NCBI RefSeq assembly: GCF_902728265.1
Contig: NZ_CACVBR010000002.1
Location: 231,165 to 295,164 of the forward strand
Reading direction: 5' to 3'
Length of the DNA stretch: 64,000 bases
Origin: Chryseobacterium potabilaquae
GTDB lineage: Bacteria > Bacteroidota > Bacteroidia > Flavobacteriales > Weeksellaceae
Shown here: positions 63,201 to 64,000 of the stretch, one piece after another
Position numbering within the stretch: the stretch's first letter is position 1
Layout of the letters: each line of letters starts with the position of its first letter
Program-made: the position numbers and the translations under genes
Notes under the pieces: model-generated
What the model saw: the letters and a program-made list of their open reading frames with translations, nothing else
Told to the model about the DNA's origin: nothing
The model's database searches: none

Positions 63201-64000
63201 CTCTCCTTCAACGATCTCCTTACAGGTAGCATATATCGTAGATTCAGTAGGACCATAAAGATTATACAACTTCTTATGCTCGCCCCAATATATTCCCGTT
63301 TCCTCATCACAAGGTTCACCAGCATAAAGAATAGCCTGTAAATGAGGATAAACATTACGGGGTAATAAAGATAATAATACCGGCGGAAGATAAGTATGCG
63401 TAATTTCTTGAGCAAGAAGATAATCACTGATCGAAGATGAATCCTTTCTTATAGTATCTGATAATAAATGCAATTCATTACCATACAATAAAGCACTAAA
63501 GATCTCCGAAACAGAAACATCAAAAACATAAGAGGTATAAGCGGTAAACTTGCCCCTTTCACTACAATCATAAACTACTCTTATACTTTCAACTAGATTT
63601 ACAACACTTCTATGCTCTATCATCACTCCCTTGGGTTTACCAGTGGTGCCACTCGTATAAATAACATACGCCAGATCTGAAGAGCTCACAGAGGGAAGAG
63701 GATTTTCTATAGAACATATATTCAAGCTATCTTTCATATCTGAAGAATTCAGACTAAGAATACTTAGAGTTGATTCCTCTTCTCTATCTACTAATTCCTT
63801 ATAGTCATATAAACGATCCTTCGTACTCTCTTCAACGATTACAACTCTAGCCTTGGTATCTCCCAAAATATGCTCTATTCTATCCATAGGATAACCAGGA
63901 TCCATAGGAACATACGCTCCGCCTGATTTTAATACCCCTAAGATTCCAATCAACATCTGCTCAGATCTTTCCAAACATAGAGGAATCAATTCATCGGGCT
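60261..64000 (-). CDS. Non-ribosomal peptide synthetase, C-terminal module A-PCP-E-TE; 5' part outside window
   Basis: The frame is open to the window edge; codons before the TTG at 63989 continue the A domain (CPDEL-like), so the N terminus is missing. Counting from that TTG, the A domain has LKSGGAYVPMDP, YTSGTTGKPKG (about 111-121), NLYGPTEST and NGKLDRK. The PCP has LGGDSIISIQ (about 500). The next domain has HHLIIDVVSW (about 685) and, later, the VGWFTNMYPF and ISFNYLGQLD blocks that mark epimerisation domains. A thioesterase with GWSLGG (about 1083) ends the protein. This is therefore a last module that sets a D-configured residue before release. A-domain pocket residues read D157, V158, S161, Y200, L221, A223, L244, I252, Y253; I do not assign a substrate. 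Confidence 0.93.
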   Translation of the reverse strand, partial: PDELIPLCLERSEQMLIGILGVLKSGGAYVPMDPGYPMDRIEHILGDTKARVVIVEESTKDRLYDYKELVDREEESTLSILSLNSSDMKDSLNICSIENPLPSVSSSDLAYVIYTSGTTGKPKGVMIEHRSVVNLVESIRVVYDCSERGKFTAYTSYVFDVSVSEIFSALLYGNELHLLSDTIRKDSSSISDYLLAQEITHTYLPPVLLSLLPRNVYPHLQAILYAGEPCDEETGIYWGEHKKLYNLYGPTESTIYATCKEIVEGEVHVIGKPLVNTTTYVLDEYLRHVPLGGVGELYIGGVGVSRGYLNLSELTAERFVVNPFQREEEKEIGYNGRMYKTGDLVRFLPDGNLQYIGRNDFQVKIRGYRIELGEIENALLSYAGIRQGVVLAKEQGSGIKYLVGYYVSDDVVNHEDLSMHLSGLLPDYMVPSVYVHLEELPVTLNGKLDRKALPEPNFTGDKEYIAPTTVLEKQLAELYGEVLGLESSSISIHDDFFRLGGDSIISIQLVSRLRKRLDFYITVKDIFTYRSVEKLSAFIERNLKNKVRVVRSEQGVLQGVVPLLPIQEWFFEQVKDGVFPDFNHWNQSFLINVPKLDLEVLKKSLGVLIEKHDVLRMSYPNIDGTYVQHYGGLFVPPVSLLDCSGITETQLIDIFTDWQSGFNISEGPLLHIGYITGYEDGRARIFFAFHHLIIDVVSWRIITEDLKTIYQSFEKGLSEEISADSKGSSYRQWSEAIAGYKKESPVDRETEIAYWNDVVVESNNSNHFLSGLSVQNSYYGHVVLDVTYTEKLLRECHQVYHTQINDILLSALSLALTDFTGSFSHTILLESHGREDIFDDLDITETVGWFTNMYPFGLHSSSSLLETLMITKQSLRAVPNNGIGYGSLMGYVDQALPHISFNYLGQLDQENSDREGAWHISSESSGLSFGNDNRSTSIITINGAITEGELHFSILGYLPETQVEYFTELFKKRMIEIVDTLSSMEKLDMNTKNNEIEFDEGDYKAIVSLNDAKGKPNMFMIHPASAGCEVYQSLSDQLISDYHCYGLDSYNLYNEKKIDNLHQLATYYLNYIEKIQHESQQEEYILLGWSLGGQIALEIASELERRGHVKITVFLLDTIIRATDPELMKLISLPSDEDINEKHHVSINSDHFIEIKKILVSEYAIANQKISTNLKYTKTILLKAMIEEEYKNPLLAGYIHQLPCNNVDTLLEKQNLVTVYPLNVAHHYIMQEEQQIIDIIKRTLD

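Noticed and set aside
1..64000. CRISPR arrays, insertion sequences, integrases and phage genes
   Set aside because: No regularly spaced repeats, transposase or integrase motifs were seen in any of the ORFs or intergenic regions.

Overview
The window looks like the chromosome of a Flavobacteriia member of the Bacteroidota, most likely Chryseobacterium or a close relative in the Weeksellaceae. The DNA is strongly AT-rich. Promoters with a perfect TAnnTTTG -7 element occur, and there are SusC/SusD outer-membrane pairs, Reg_prop sensor proteins and double-glycine peptide leaders. This placement is inference from gene content; no taxonomic marker is complete in the window.

Layout. 1-0.5 kb: start of der (leaving the window) and a tRNA-Gln. 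1.2-3.7 kb: a pair made of a PLP-dependent amino-acid decarboxylase and a divergent tryptophan-2,3-dioxygenase-like haem protein. 4.1-4.9 kb: deoD. 5.2-10.8 kb: xylose unit (xylB, xylA, a XylE-type symporter) followed by a LacI-family regulator. 10.9-20.5 kb: the cytoplasmic galacturonate/unsaturated-uronate pathway on the minus strand (kduI-kduD-uxaC-kdgK-eda, then exuT-uxaB-uxaA). 21.4-40.7 kb: a pectin utilisation locus with a SusC/SusD pair, two CE8 pectin methylesterases, PL1 and PL10 lyases, GH28, GH105, GH43, two CE12 acetylesterases, an alpha/beta hydrolase, two DUF4861 proteins and KdgF. 41.1-46.2 kb: an orphan Reg_prop histidine kinase and two secreted proteins of unknown role. 46.5-58.6 kb: a peptide natural-product region. 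58.8-59.8 kb: a TauE/SafE permease and a small ORF. 60.3-64 kb: the C-terminal module (A-PCP-E-TE) of an NRPS that runs off the window.

How the pectin genes fit together. Secreted esterases strip methyl and acetyl groups, lyases and GH28 cut the chain, SusC/D imports oligomers, GH105 and KdgF/KduI/KduD handle unsaturated ends, and UxaC/UxaB/UxaA handle saturated galacturonate. KdgK and Eda then make pyruvate and glyceraldehyde-3-phosphate. Five copies of a 12-bp palindrome GCAATCGATTGC (one with a mismatch) lie near xylB, xylA, kduI, susC and inside the second DUF4861 gene. They probably form one LacI-type regulon that joins xylose and pectin use.

The most unusual region is 46.5-58.6 kb. Three short genes for double-glycine leader peptides (49, 51 and 55 codons) surround a radical SAM/SPASM maturase, a C39-peptidase ABC exporter, a CPBP-family membrane protein, a TonB-dependent receptor, a membrane TPR-AraC regulator and a secreted prolyl oligopeptidase. 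A second palindrome, AAATTCATGAATTT, sits just upstream of promoter-like elements for the receptor and for the third peptide gene. I read it as a ribosomally made peptide system with linked export, immunity, receptor and regulation. The product and chemistry are not known from sequence alone.
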